Shown in pieces: positions 6,490 to 14,859 of a DNA stretch of 46,073 bases; the first letter of the stretch is position 1; every line of letters begins with the position of its first letter. A program made the position numbers and the translations under genes. This DNA comes from an uncultured bacterium (GTDB lineage: Bacteria > Bacillota_I > Bacilli_A > RF39 > UBA660): the NCBI GenBank assembly GCA_949296705.1, contig CASFOW010000005.1, positions 1-46,073 on the forward strand, in the 5' to 3' direction. The notes under the pieces are model-generated. The model saw only the letters and a list, made by a program, of their open reading frames with translations, made no database searches and was not told where the DNA came from.

Positions 6490-7143
6490 ATGTTCAAAAG
6501 AATATCAGCCAAGAGCCATGATGAATGGTTAGAAAATAGAAAAAAAGGAATTGGTGGAAGCGATGCTGCAGCAATTCTTGGAATTAGTCCATTCAAGACA
6601 AATGTTGATTTATGGCTTGAAAAAACTGGACAAAAAGAACCAGATGACATCTCAAACGAAGAAAAAGTAAAGTATGGTCATGATGCAGAAGATCCATTAA
6701 GAACTTTATTTATGCTTGATCATCCTGAATACGAGTTGTTTCATGATGAATTTATGATCTTGCAAAACACAACATATCCGTTCATGCAAGCAAGCCTTGA
6801 CGGAGAACTGACAGAAATAGCAACTGGAAGAAAAGGAATTTATGAAGGAAAAACAACGGAAATCATGAACAAACGAATGCTTAATGAATGGAACGGGCAG
6901 GTACCAATTTACTACTACGTTCAATGCTTACAATACCTAATTGTTACTGGATACGATTTCGTATGGTTAAGAGCAGAACTAAAATTCGCTTGGGATATGA
7001 ATCGAAAAGAAATTCGTGATTACTACTTCACTAGAGAAGAAGCAATCAATGATATGAAGTACTTATTTAAAAAAGAATTAATTTTCTGGAAAAAAAATAT
7101 TATGGAAGGAGTCAAGCCGGGACTTATATTGCCGGCTATATAA
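6490..7143 (+). CDS. YqaJ-family phage exonuclease
   Basis: A 5'-3' dsDNA exonuclease expected to create the ssDNA on which the Bet/RecT annealase acts. The family pattern is clear: HDEWLENRKKGIGGSDAAAI near the N-terminus, an acidic core around QASLDGEL, and the catalytic E-x-K in GIYEGKTTEI. The ATG at 6490 just after the ssb stop is preferred; a GTG three codons earlier is possible. The length (217 aa) is normal for the family. Confidence 0.9.
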   Translation: MFKRISAKSHDEWLENRKKGIGGSDAAAILGISPFKTNVDLWLEKTGQKEPDDISNEEKVKYGHDAEDPLRTLFMLDHPEYELFHDEFMILQNTTYPFMQASLDGELTEIATGRKGIYEGKTTEIMNKRMLNEWNGQVPIYYYVQCLQYLIVTGYDFVWLRAELKFAWDMNRKEIRDYYFTREEAINDMKYLFKKELIFWKKNIMEGVKPGLILPAI

Positions 7144-7146
7144 AAT

Positions 7147-7935
7147 ATGGAACTAAAAATTGAAAAATATGATTTACAACCTATTAAATTTAATTTTGAA
7201 GAATTAAAAGGAAAATTGACAGAAAGTTTAGAAAAGTATCAAGGATTGGTCGTTACTGAAGATAATTTATCCGATTCGACTAAAACAAGAACAGAATTGA
7301 ATAAATTAAAAACATCAATTGAAGATGAACGTAAACGAATCAAAAAAGAATGGAATGAGCCTTATGTGGTATTTGAAAATCAGATTAAAGAGTTAGTCGG
7401 ATTAGTTGATCAGCCAATTCAATGTTTGGATACACAGATTAAGGCTTTCGAAGATGAGCGAAAAGAAAATAAACGAAAAGAAATTCAAAAATTTTTTGAT
7501 GAGAACAACACGAATGAATTAATTAAATTAGACATGATATTTGATGAGAAATGGCTTAACAAAGGCGAGAAAATAGACAAAATCAAAGAGACAATCTTAT
7601 CAACTATTGGAAGAATTGAAACAAGCTTAAACGTTATCAAGAGCCAAGATACAAAATATACAACAAATATGATTGATGTATATCTTAAAACATTAGATTT
7701 GGCAAGTGCAATGAAAGAAAAAGAAAGACTTGAAGAATTAGAAAAAAATGCCAATTTAGAAAGAGTCAAGAGAGAACAGACAGTTAAGGTGCAAGAGCCA
7801 GTCAAAACCGAATCAAAGGAAGAAGAAAAAACATTTGATTTAATTTTCAAAGTGACTGGCACAGCAAATCAAATGCTTGCGTTAAGAGACTTTATGATAA
7901 GCAATAATATAAAATTTTCAAAAGTGGTAGATTAG
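7147..7935 (+). CDS. DUF1351 family recombination-associated protein
   Basis: A 262-aa, mostly helical, Lys/Glu-rich protein typical of DUF1351, which in Bacillota phages lies between a YqaJ-type exonuclease and a Bet/RecT protein, exactly as here. Its N-terminus (ELKIEKYDLQPIKFNFEELK) and the following KTRTELNKLKTSIEDERKRI fit the family. The biochemical role is not established; genomic context ties it to recombination. Confidence 0.82.
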   Translation: MELKIEKYDLQPIKFNFEELKGKLTESLEKYQGLVVTEDNLSDSTKTRTELNKLKTSIEDERKRIKKEWNEPYVVFENQIKELVGLVDQPIQCLDTQIKAFEDERKENKRKEIQKFFDENNTNELIKLDMIFDEKWLNKGEKIDKIKETILSTIGRIETSLNVIKSQDTKYTTNMIDVYLKTLDLASAMKEKERLEELEKNANLERVKREQTVKVQEPVKTESKEEEKTFDLIFKVTGTANQMLALRDFMISNNIKFSKVVD

Positions 7936-7949
7936 GAGAGTAGAAGAAT

Positions 7950-8678
7950 ATGATAGCAAATTCATTATTAAAAAAAGAGCAAGAAAACAAGTCGGTTACT
8001 TATGAGGTCGGTGGTCAACAGGTCAAGTTGAGCCCACAAATTATCAAGAACTACTTAGTAAATGGTGGCGGGAATGTATCTGATCAAGAAGTCGTTATGT
8101 TCTTAAATTTGTGTAGATATCAAAAATTAAATCCATTCTTAAGAGAGGCTTATTTAATCAAATATGGTAGTCAACCGGCGACTATGGTTACAGGTAAGGA
8201 CGCAATTATTAAAAGAGCCACTAGAAACGATAAATATGCAGGCTCTGTTGCCGGAATAATCGTAATCAATTCCGACGGCGAGATTGAACGAAGAACTGGT
8301 ACATTTCATTTGAAGAATGAAGAATTAGTTGGCGGTTGGGCAAAAGTATTTGTTAAAGGCTATGAACAACCAATTGAGAACGAAGTATCACTAGATGAAT
8401 ACATTGGTGTTAAATCAACTGGAGAAATCAATTCTCAGTGGTCAAAAAAGCCAGCTACTATGATTCGTAAGGTAGCACTTGTACAAGCATTGAGAGAGGC
8501 ATTCCCAGAAGACTTACAAGGTATGTATGAAGCAGAAGAAATGAACGTTGATATGAACCTAGACACAGCACCTATTGAACAGCCAACAGAGGCAACGGTC
8601 GAAGAAGTAAAAACAGAATCAAATACAAAAGATGAGGATAGATTAACAGATGAATTCTTTGCAGGAATTGAATCTTAA
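7950..8678 (+). CDS. bet: Bet/RecT-type ssDNA annealing protein
   Basis: A phage recombinase of the Bet (RecT) superfamily that anneals complementary single strands. Recognisable segments are FLNLCRYQKLNPFLREAYLI, KYGSQPATMVTGKDAIIKRA and KKPATMIRKVALVQALREAF, ending with an acidic tail (about 195-242). 242 aa is a typical length. Together with the YqaJ nuclease and SSB it makes a complete Red-like recombination module. The ribosome binding site is AGGAGAG. Confidence 0.93.
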   Translation: MIANSLLKKEQENKSVTYEVGGQQVKLSPQIIKNYLVNGGGNVSDQEVVMFLNLCRYQKLNPFLREAYLIKYGSQPATMVTGKDAIIKRATRNDKYAGSVAGIIVINSDGEIERRTGTFHLKNEELVGGWAKVFVKGYEQPIENEVSLDEYIGVKSTGEINSQWSKKPATMIRKVALVQALREAFPEDLQGMYEAEEMNVDMNLDTAPIEQPTEATVEEVKTESNTKDEDRLTDEFFAGIES

Positions 8679-8964
8679 ACAAGACATTTTGAACTATCAA
8701 GTAATACTTGACAATTACGAAGCATTATCGAGTGAAGACGGAGATACGGCATATGAATTGGCCAAGCAGGCATTGGCACTATGTGATCGTTGGAGTGAAA
8801 TAGCATTCCAGGCATCACAATACAGCACAAAGTACGAAGTATCTAAAAGTGCATTTTACGACTATGCTTATAGGAAATATCGAGTATTGATGCAGATTCA
8901 TGACTTCTGCAGAGTTGTTTATCGTCAATGTAGTGAAAATTTAAGGAATAGGATGGATGTATGA
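8650..8964 (+). CDS. Hypothetical protein overlapping bet
   Basis: A 104-aa protein, helical and rich in Tyr and Cys, of unknown function. The ATG overlaps the last 29 bp of bet in another frame, suggesting coupling. Codon use and length support a real gene; no motif is recognised. Confidence 0.6.
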   Translation: MNSLQELNLKQDILNYQVILDNYEALSSEDGDTAYELAKQALALCDRWSEIAFQASQYSTKYEVSKSAFYDYAYRKYRVLMQIHDFCRVVYRQCSENLRNRMDV

Positions 8965-9055
8965 TTAGAAATTTAAAAACCCAATAAAATAATTACCTCA
9001 ATTATTCTTTTTATGGATCTCTCCTAATACTTGTATGTCATTTTAAATTGGTTAG

Positions 9056-9116
9056 AAGCACAGCGAGTTTGGACAGTAATAGAGACATCTGGTCGTGGGT
9101 TAGTTTGGCTGTGCTT
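9056..9116 (+). ncRNA. Stem-loop element in an intergenic gap
   Basis: The 179-bp gap 8965-9143 holds a perfect 9-bp inverted repeat, AAGCACAGC (9056-9064) and GCTGTGCTT (9108-9116), around a 43-nt loop and followed by a T-rich run up to the next ribosome binding site. It may be a structured leader, attenuator or terminator. An in-frame extension of the next ORF through this region (TTG at 9048 or 9069, with a hydrophobic stretch) exists, but I consider it secondary. Confidence 0.5.
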
Positions 9117-9143
9117 TTACTTTATTTTTTAAGGAGAAAAAGA

Positions 9144-9314
9144 ATGAGAAAAACAAAAGAGTGGTTGATTGAAGATATACATTTGTTTAGAAATCATTAT
9201 CTTCAATGTGATAAAAAAGAAAGAATAAGATTTAGAAAGGAACTCGAAAGATACGAATCTAGATTCGATTCTAAGCAAGAATTTTTAGGATGGTATTTGC
9301 GAGTGGTTAATTAA
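9144..9314 (+). CDS. Small basic hypothetical protein (56 aa)
   Basis: MRKTKEWLIEDIHLFRNHYL and onward: a short, charged, helical protein of unknown function. ATG at 9144 is chosen because AAGGAG lies 7 nt upstream. A longer form from 9048 would add a hydrophobic segment but lacks its own ribosome binding site and reads through the stem-loop. Confidence 0.62.
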   Translation: MRKTKEWLIEDIHLFRNHYLQCDKKERIRFRKELERYESRFDSKQEFLGWYLRVVN

Positions 9315-9315
9315 T

Positions 9316-9711
9316 ATGAAAGAAATGATATATGATAAACATTTAGAACGTTTGCTTTTAGATTCTGGATCACATTTCGGATATAATTACTTTATATTAA
9401 ATTTGGGAACACATCCCACAGCATATGTAGAAATTCCTGTTACTAGTAAACTTTATAATAAACATTATGACGATATCAATATTGATGTGCATGGTGGTTT
9501 AACATATTCAGCAGATCATTTGGATATTGGAGATGACGTGCTTAAAGGATGGTTTATAGGTTGGGATTATGCACATTATAATGATTATTTAGGTTTTGAA
9601 GATTTTTATTTAAAAGAATTTAAAAGAAATAGTAAAAAATGGACTACTGAAGAAATACAAAAAGAAGTTTATAGTGTATGTAAACAATTAAGGAGAATTG
9701 ATCATGAATAA
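9316..9711 (+). CDS. Hypothetical phage protein (131 aa)
   Basis: A mixed alpha/beta soluble protein rich in aromatic residues (FILNLGTHPTAYVEIPVTSK, then GWFIGWDYAHYNDYLGF). Comparable acidic-aromatic proteins occur in the accessory early regions of many gut Bacillota phages, but no function is known to me. It starts directly after the preceding stop. Confidence 0.65.
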   Translation: MKEMIYDKHLERLLLDSGSHFGYNYFILNLGTHPTAYVEIPVTSKLYNKHYDDINIDVHGGLTYSADHLDIGDDVLKGWFIGWDYAHYNDYLGFEDFYLKEFKRNSKKWTTEEIQKEVYSVCKQLRRIDHE

Positions 9712-9934
9712 TTCTAAAATGATAATAATTATGATTTTAGTAATGATTTTCTTCGCTATTTGTACGACTTTATTCTTCATAACTTTAGATAATTTAATAT
9801 ACGGTTGGTCATACGTGTTTGGGGAATTGAATATTGGAATCATTTTGATTACAAATGATCTAATTATTAATAAATATGCAGAAGAACTGCAAAAACAATA
9901 TTGGGATAGGTTATATGAAAAATATAGTGAATAA
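9704..9934 (+). CDS. Small membrane protein
   Basis: A 76-aa protein with two hydrophobic segments (MIIIMILVMIFFAICTTLFF and NIGIILITNDLII) and a charged C-terminus. ATG 9704 follows AAGGAG at a good distance and overlaps the previous gene by 8 bp. The function is unknown. Confidence 0.6.
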   Translation: MNNSKMIIIMILVMIFFAICTTLFFITLDNLIYGWSYVFGELNIGIILITNDLIINKYAEELQKQYWDRLYEKYSE

Positions 9935-10139
9935 CAAAGTTCAATACGCGATTCGGATGTTAATTTGGCATTCGAACCTGGCCAAACGATATATGGAATA
10001 TATTAAAAAGTGGTTAGATAGACATCATTTAACTTATGATGAAGATTTAATGCAATTTTTAAACGAAAGCAAAGAAAAAGAGGAATTCGAAAAGAATCAA
10101 ACAACGATTTTTGATTTTATTGGAGAGGAAAATAGATAA
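9915..10139 (+). CDS. Hypothetical protein (74 aa)
   Basis: A basic N-terminal helix followed by an acidic C-terminal tail (FLNESKEKEEFEKNQTTIFD). The start at 9915 is uncertain (weak ribosome binding site; an ATG at 9876 is also in frame). The gene overlaps its neighbour by 20 bp. No family is recognised. Confidence 0.5.
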   Translation: MKNIVNNKVQYAIRMLIWHSNLAKRYMEYIKKWLDRHHLTYDEDLMQFLNESKEKEEFEKNQTTIFDFIGEENR

Positions 10140-10140
10140 C

Positions 10141-10557
10141 ATGAATAAAGACATGAAATTACAAAAGGGAGACATTTTAACATATATGTTTCCTATGAAA
10201 GGAAGTACTATTATAAATACCGTTAATGGCTGGAATGGCCTTAGCATACAAGAATTTGAAAATAAATCTTCTTATAAAGTACTCAAAGTAGAACGTCCAC
10301 AAACGATATACGAATTCAAAGAAATATTAGACGAAAAAGAGAAAGAATATCTTAGTGCTGTTATTAGACCATTTAAGAATAGAGTTAAGAGCATATGTAA
10401 ACAAGACATAGACAATGAGTATATTTGCATAAAACTGTCCGATATTTACGGACACACAACAGAAGCAGTTTGTTTACCATATTTCAAAAAAGGCACGATG
10501 TACAAAGGAATGGAACTTGGTAAAAAGTACACTTTGAAAGAACTGGGATTAGAATAA
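10141..10557 (+). CDS. Hypothetical phage protein (138 aa)
   Basis: A soluble protein (MNKDMKLQKGDILTYMFPMK at the start, LPYFKKGTMYKGMELGKKYT near the end) with the feel of a beta-barrel domain. GGAGAGG lies upstream of ATG 10141. The stop overlaps the next ATG (TAATG), so translation is likely coupled. The function is unknown. Confidence 0.62.
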   Translation: MNKDMKLQKGDILTYMFPMKGSTIINTVNGWNGLSIQEFENKSSYKVLKVERPQTIYEFKEILDEKEKEYLSAVIRPFKNRVKSICKQDIDNEYICIKLSDIYGHTTEAVCLPYFKKGTMYKGMELGKKYTLKELGLE

Positions 10558-11105
10558 TGAATCCTATTCAAGAAAATATTTTTTATGAAGCAGATAAAGA
10601 GTATAACCCCGATCATGTAGCAACTCCACGATTTGTAGTCGAAGACATTTATGATTTGATAGATATAAGAAGCTTTAAAATGATATGGTTCCCTTTTAAC
10701 AACTATGATTCACATTTTAAATTAAAAGCGGATGAGTTGAATCTTAAGTACAAAGCAACGCATATCTTTGACGATTGTGGCAACGATTTCTTTCAGACAT
10801 TACCGCCAAAGAAATGTGATTTATTGATTAGTAATCCGCCATTTTCACAACAGAACGAAATCATTAAAAGGACTTTTGACTTGATTGATAGAGGTTTGAT
10901 AAAATCCTTCTGCTTATTACTCCCATTATCAACGCTAGAGACACCTACAAGAGCAGAAATGTATGAAAAATATATAGATAAAATTTCAGTAATCATTTTT
11001 AAAAAAAGGATTAAATTTTTAGGGAAAAAAACAAGTTTTAACAAAGGTTGTTGTTGGATCTGTTACAACATACCAAAGTTAATAAGAAAATTATATTGGA
11101 TATGA
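10557..11105 (+). CDS. Phage NPPF-motif DNA methyltransferase-like protein
   Basis: A 182-aa protein with the catalytic-type motif SNPPFSQQNE (about residues 92-101), characteristic of N6-adenine methyltransferases. CDLLIS precedes it, and KKRIKFLGKKTSFNKGCC follows, a pattern seen in phage N-6 adenine methyltransferase-like proteins. The usual glycine-rich SAM loop is not obvious; the N-terminus instead reads IWFPFNNYDSHF. It could methylate phage DNA or be a diverged paralogue with another substrate. Confidence 0.65.
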   Translation: MNPIQENIFYEADKEYNPDHVATPRFVVEDIYDLIDIRSFKMIWFPFNNYDSHFKLKADELNLKYKATHIFDDCGNDFFQTLPPKKCDLLISNPPFSQQNEIIKRTFDLIDRGLIKSFCLLLPLSTLETPTRAEMYEKYIDKISVIIFKKRIKFLGKKTSFNKGCCWICYNIPKLIRKLYWI

Positions 11106-11114
11106 GGTGATTAA

Positions 11115-11354
11115 ATGAATGATTATGAAAAATTAAGAGAAAAGCAACTAGAGTTTTTAGATAAATGGAATCAAAATTTTGTTATTCCAACAAGAAAAGA
11201 AACAAAACATGACCATTTTAGAGTTAGTTTAAATGAAATATATGCTCTAAGAATTGATGACATAACTTTCTTTGCAGACCAAAACAAAATGACTTTTGAA
11301 TATGATGACATAAATGGAAATGGAATTATTTTTAAAGATATAAAATGGAGGTAG
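11115..11354 (+). CDS. Hypothetical protein (79 aa)
   Basis: A charged small soluble protein of unknown function (LREKQLEFLDKWNQNFVIPT near the start). It has a GAGGTGATTAA ribosome binding site and lies in the tightly packed run of small early genes. Nothing in the sequence suggests a role. Confidence 0.58.
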   Translation: MNDYEKLREKQLEFLDKWNQNFVIPTRKETKHDHFRVSLNEIYALRIDDITFFADQNKMTFEYDDINGNGIIFKDIKWR

Positions 11355-11357
11355 TAA

Positions 11358-11606
11358 ATGTTAAAGATTAAAGTATATGATTGTTATAGTGAAGATGAAT
11401 TAGAAGCAAAATTAAATTTATTAATGGAAGAATTGGACGAACATAATCAAGAAATAATAGATATTAAATTTTCTACAAGTCATTTTTCAGATGAAAACCA
11501 AGGACAAGTATTTAGCTTTAGCGCCTTAGTTATGTACGATAATAAATTAACAAAAGAATATAAGCCTAAAAGATATGAAATAGTAGAGAAAGTGAGTGAT
11601 GAGTAA
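11358..11606 (+). CDS. Hypothetical phage protein (82 aa)
   Basis: A small acidic alpha/beta protein (MLKIKVYDCYSEDELEAKLN at the start, GQVFSFSALVMYDNK in the second half), of the sporulation-Cys-rich-like/DUF2758 style seen in phages, though I cannot assign it. Its stop overlaps the next start (TAATGG). Confidence 0.58.
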   Translation: MLKIKVYDCYSEDELEAKLNLLMEELDEHNQEIIDIKFSTSHFSDENQGQVFSFSALVMYDNKLTKEYKPKRYEIVEKVSDE

Positions 11607-11884
11607 TGGTTGATAAAGATAAATTAATTTGTCCTTATTGTTATGAAAAAGATGGTCATATCGCGGGAAAAACAATTCATACATGCGAACTAAAGCCAAC
11701 TGCAGGATATAGAGAACCGACTAATTATGCAGATTGTTTAGACGTTTTCATCTTAAAAGGAAACAAAGAAAAATATGCAGGATTGATGATAGACAACATG
11801 AATGGTGCTCGATACATAGATATTAGATATTGTCCTTTCTGTGGAAGAAAATTATACAAGAATGATGTAAAAAGAGGGAGTTAG
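11606..11884 (+). CDS. Zinc-ribbon protein (92 aa)
   Basis: Two Cys pairs, CPYCYE near residue 9 and CPFCGRKLY near residue 79, frame a polar middle. This is the layout of the small restriction-alleviation/zinc-ribbon (Lar-like) phage proteins, in which the two knuckles bind one zinc. The actual function is unknown. Confidence 0.68.
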   Translation: MVDKDKLICPYCYEKDGHIAGKTIHTCELKPTAGYREPTNYADCLDVFILKGNKEKYAGLMIDNMNGARYIDIRYCPFCGRKLYKNDVKRGS

Positions 11885-11888
11885 ATAA

Positions 11889-12092
11889 ATGAAAATATTA
11901 AAACGTGGTAAGAAATTAGACTATTACTATACAATGAAATGTCCACATTGTGGTTGTAAATATCGATTTGAAAATGAGGATTTGTATGGTCGTATATATG
12001 AATTGGGAACACATTTATATTGCCCACAGTGCAAAAGCACGTGGTATTTAAGCAAAGTTTTTTTTAGAAAACATAGAAAGAAGGATAAGTAA
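11889..12092 (+). CDS. Zinc-ribbon protein (67 aa)
   Basis: MKCPHCGCKYRF and LYCPQCKSTWYL give a classic four-Cys zinc ribbon flanked by Lys/Arg-rich ends. It follows another zinc-ribbon gene. The stop overlaps the next ATG. Nucleic-acid or protein binding is likely; the partner is unknown. Confidence 0.68.
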   Translation: MKILKRGKKLDYYYTMKCPHCGCKYRFENEDLYGRIYELGTHLYCPQCKSTWYLSKVFFRKHRKKDK

Positions 12093-12475
12093 TGGAATTA
12101 AAAGTAGGAATGTATGTAAGAACAAAATACAACGATTTCTGTAATATGGTTGCCATCAGAAAAATAGATGAAATCGATGATGATGGTGGTTTCTGGATTG
12201 ATGATTATATTATCGATACTTACGGAGATGAACAAAATAAGTTGCATGAGGAAGATATTGAAATTGCGAGTGAAAATATTATCGATGTGTTAAAAGTAGG
12301 AGATTACGTCAATGGAGAGATGATAACGTTTATAAGTTCAAATCCACAAAAAAATCAAAATGGTAAACCTAGAATTATATTAAATGAAACTCATTCACTA
12401 TTTGGCAAATATGAAGGTATTAAATCAATAGTAACAAAAGAACAGTTTGCATTAATGGAATATGAGGTGGAATAA
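12092..12475 (+). CDS. Hypothetical acidic phage protein (127 aa)
   Basis: Acidic, beta-rich (MELKVGMYVRTKYNDFCNMV at the start, LKVGDYVNGEMITFISSNPQ later). Two VGxYV units suggest small barrel repeats like those in phage proteins of unknown function. Coupled by overlap to its upstream neighbour. Confidence 0.6.
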   Translation: MELKVGMYVRTKYNDFCNMVAIRKIDEIDDDGGFWIDDYIIDTYGDEQNKLHEEDIEIASENIIDVLKVGDYVNGEMITFISSNPQKNQNGKPRIILNETHSLFGKYEGIKSIVTKEQFALMEYEVE

Positions 12476-12790
12476 ATGAGAGAGTGTATGACTGAAAAAG
12501 AAATTGATGATTTAGTGAAAGAAATAATGAAATTTCCAAAAGTCGAATCGAATAATCCAGTATCAACGATGTATGGATTCGATGTTGATACTTTAATAAA
12601 TACACTACGAGATTTTAAGAGATTGCCCACATATGATGAAGTTCTAAAACAAAACCAAAAATACAAAGAAGTAATAGATAAAGCAATTAAGTTTATCGAA
12701 GACAATACTGTGGAAATAGTAGTAAATAATCGTTTTGATGCTTTAACCGACATTGACAGTCTTTTAGATATATTAAAAGAGGTGGAGTAA
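12476..12790 (+). CDS. Hypothetical protein (104 aa)
   Basis: A helical, charged protein. A segment YDEVLKQNQKYKEVIDKAIK is typical of small phage proteins with a C-terminal coiled coil. GAGGTGG sits just upstream of the start. No function is assignable. Confidence 0.58.
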   Translation: MRECMTEKEIDDLVKEIMKFPKVESNNPVSTMYGFDVDTLINTLRDFKRLPTYDEVLKQNQKYKEVIDKAIKFIEDNTVEIVVNNRFDALTDIDSLLDILKEVE

Positions 12791-12792
12791 AT

Positions 12793-13014
12793 ATGTATAT
12801 AAAAGAAGATAAGATTGAAGAAGTTATAAATTTATTAAAAGAAAACGGATTTAAAGAGGATAATTATTTTTTAGTATATGAAGATAAAGAGGACTACTTC
12901 GCACTAAATCTCAAAGATTATAGTATTAGTTATACTGGCAATTCTGGACTAACTATTGAAGATTACATCAACAAATTTAATTTAAAGGAATATTTAGAAA
13001 AGGAAGGAAAATAG
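12793..13014 (+). CDS. Hypothetical acidic protein (73 aa)
   Basis: A small Glu/Lys/Asp-rich protein (MYIKEDKIEEVINLLKENGF at the start). It has a GAGGTGGAG ribosome binding site, lies between unassigned gene products and ends 4 bp before the SPFH gene. The function is unknown. Confidence 0.55.
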   Translation: MYIKEDKIEEVINLLKENGFKEDNYFLVYEDKEDYFALNLKDYSISYTGNSGLTIEDYINKFNLKEYLEKEGK

Positions 13015-13018
13015 AAGT

Positions 13019-13867
13019 ATGGTATTAATAATTATAAGTATTGTTTTAACAATTTTGGCAGTTTTATTTTTAGGATATGGTTCTGATGATGAAAAGTGGG
13101 AAATAAGACCAAGAATGTTGTTTGGTTTATCATTTTTATTTATTATGTTATTTGGGTGTTTTACGACGATCAAAACAGGTGAAGTTGGAATTAAAGTGAG
13201 ATTTGGAGAAATAGTAAGTAGTACAACCGATACAGGTATCGTTTTCAAACTACCTTTTGAGGATATGAAAAAAATTAATGTAAAGGTACAAAAATTTGAA
13301 AATGAGGAAGTATTCTCTACATCTACAAAAGATTTACAAATTGTAAATAACATCAAGGTTTCTATTAATTACCAAATTGATGGTACAAAAGCGGTCGATT
13401 TATACAAAACAGTTGGAACGAATTATCAAACGACTGTGTTGCAACCAGCAATTCAAGAAACAATTAAGGCGGTTATTTCACAATATACAGCCGAAGAATT
13501 GGTTACGAAACGTAGCGACGTTTCTCTCACTATCAATAATACATTGGACGAAAGAATTTCACCATATGGGATTAATAGTGTAGCAGTTTCAATCAACAAT
13601 TTTGACTTTAGTGAATCATACAATCAAGCAATTGAGCAAAAGGCAGTTGCAGAGCAAGAAGTAGAAACGTCTAAGAATCAGTTAGAAAAGGCTAAAATTG
13701 ACGCAGAAAAGAAAAAAGTTGAGGCACAAGGTGAGGCAGAAGCGAACGCTCTGTTGCAACAATCATTAACAGATCAAATCATAGCACAACAGTTTATCGA
13801 GAAATGGAATGGACAGTTACCAACAACAATGACTGATAGTGCAATTCCATTTATTAACGCGAATTAG
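13019..13867 (+). CDS. SPFH/prohibitin-like membrane protein
   Basis: A 282-aa protein of the SPFH (stomatin/prohibitin/flotillin/HflK) superfamily. Two TM segments lie at about 1-18 and 34-50, then an SPFH domain (GEVGIKVRFGEIVSSTTDTG, YQTTVLQPAIQETIKAVISQ, YTAEELVTKRSDV), and a long Ala/Glu coiled coil (about 200-255). SPFH proteins oligomerise into membrane rings and often regulate FtsH-type proteases. Phage-encoded versions are known but their role is unclear; protecting phage proteins from, or steering, host proteolysis is a reasonable guess. Confidence 0.85.
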   Translation: MVLIIISIVLTILAVLFLGYGSDDEKWEIRPRMLFGLSFLFIMLFGCFTTIKTGEVGIKVRFGEIVSSTTDTGIVFKLPFEDMKKINVKVQKFENEEVFSTSTKDLQIVNNIKVSINYQIDGTKAVDLYKTVGTNYQTTVLQPAIQETIKAVISQYTAEELVTKRSDVSLTINNTLDERISPYGINSVAVSINNFDFSESYNQAIEQKAVAEQEVETSKNQLEKAKIDAEKKKVEAQGEAEANALLQQSLTDQIIAQQFIEKWNGQLPTTMTDSAIPFINAN

Positions 13868-13888
13868 GATGTAAAAGGAGTTGGTTAG

Positions 13889-14320
13889 ATGACACTAAAA
13901 GAGGCGAATAGGGAATTAAAGAGTTTAGATAACGAATATAACTATTGGTTAAGAGAAAAAGAGCAATTGATGTCTATTGTTTTGCCAAAATCTACTGACT
14001 TAACTAAAGGAGAACGCGTTGATGGTGGAAAAAGGATTGACAGAATGGCAAAATATGTAGAATTGCTTGAAAATAAACAGATTGATGCAACGTTAGAATA
14101 CATTCAAAGACGTAGAAATAATCTGATGAATTATATAGACGAAGAACTAAAACTTTTAGGCGAATATGAACCTCTCGAAAGAAAGATAATACTGATGAGA
14201 AATGAAAAGAGAATGAAATGGCGAGAAATTGCAATGATAAGTGGTTATTGTGAAAGGCAGTGTCAAAGAATATATGATAAATACTATAAAAGAGAAACCA
14301 AAAGAAGAACGAAATTATAA
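13889..14320 (+). CDS. DUF1492/ArpU-like late transcription regulator
   Basis: A 143-aa sigma-like regulator at the end of the early region, the usual place for the phage late-gene activator. The N-terminus is coiled coil; the C-terminus has a region-4-like HTH (PLERKIILMRNEKRMKWREI, then SGYCERQCQRIYDKYY). It probably activates the late promoter just downstream. A homing endonuclease ORF overlaps its 3' end and separates it from the terminase genes. Confidence 0.8.
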   Translation: MTLKEANRELKSLDNEYNYWLREKEQLMSIVLPKSTDLTKGERVDGGKRIDRMAKYVELLENKQIDATLEYIQRRRNNLMNYIDEELKLLGEYEPLERKIILMRNEKRMKWREIAMISGYCERQCQRIYDKYYKRETKRRTKL

Positions 14321-14819
14321 GGTTTACATTCACAGAAATAAAATAAATGGAAAAGTATATATAGGTGTTACTAGAAGAAAAAGGGTTAAAGATAGATGGC
14401 AAAATGGTAATGGCTATAAAGCACAAGTACAATTTTACAATGCTATAAAAAAATATGGGTGGACTAATTTCTCACATAAAGTTTTATATAGAGATTTAAC
14501 AAAAAAAGAGGCGGGAGAAATCGAAAAAGATTTGATAAACAAGTATGATTCTACAAATCCATTATATGGATATAATGTGGATAAAGGAGGTTTCGATATT
14601 ACTTCGGAGAAAATTAGTAGATTGAGAAATGGTAAAGGAAAACGGAGCGAACCAATATTATTGACGAGCAAGTTCGATAGAAATTTGTTCAAAATATTTA
14701 AAGATGTCAGAGACGCATCAGAACAGACTGGGCTAACAGAAGAATATATTTTGAATGTGTGCGAAAGACGCATTATAAATAAATATTATGATTTTAATTA
14801 TTGTAGACATGTCGTATAA
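14274..14819 (+). CDS. GIY-YIG homing endonuclease
   Basis: A free-standing homing endonuclease, 181 aa from ATG 14274. The GIY-YIG core appears as NYKVYIHRNKINGKVYIGVT with Arg/Lys, a catalytic Glu in EAGEIEKDLI, and FDITSEKISRLRNGKG-type DNA-binding modules (NUMOD-like) at the C-terminus. It overlaps the regulator ORF by 47 bp and has a weak ribosome binding site, as expected for a selfish gene that inserted behind the regulator. It may cut homologous phages lacking the insert. Confidence 0.85.
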   Translation: MINTIKEKPKEERNYKVYIHRNKINGKVYIGVTRRKRVKDRWQNGNGYKAQVQFYNAIKKYGWTNFSHKVLYRDLTKKEAGEIEKDLINKYDSTNPLYGYNVDKGGFDITSEKISRLRNGKGKRSEPILLTSKFDRNLFKIFKDVRDASEQTGLTEEYILNVCERRIINKYYDFNYCRHVV

Positions 14820-14852
14820 ATGTCTAATGTCCTATGCAATAATGATATTGTA
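14809..14852 (+). promoter_or_regulatory. Candidate late promoter with ATGTC repeats
   Basis: Three ATGTC copies start at 14809, 14820 and 14827, followed by CCTATGCAATAATGATATTG, which contains a -10-like TATTGT. Similar repeats downstream of DUF1492/ArpU-type genes have been taken as late promoter elements in other phages. The first copy overlaps the end of the endonuclease ORF. Confidence 0.5.
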
Positions 14853-14859
14853 GAAAATT

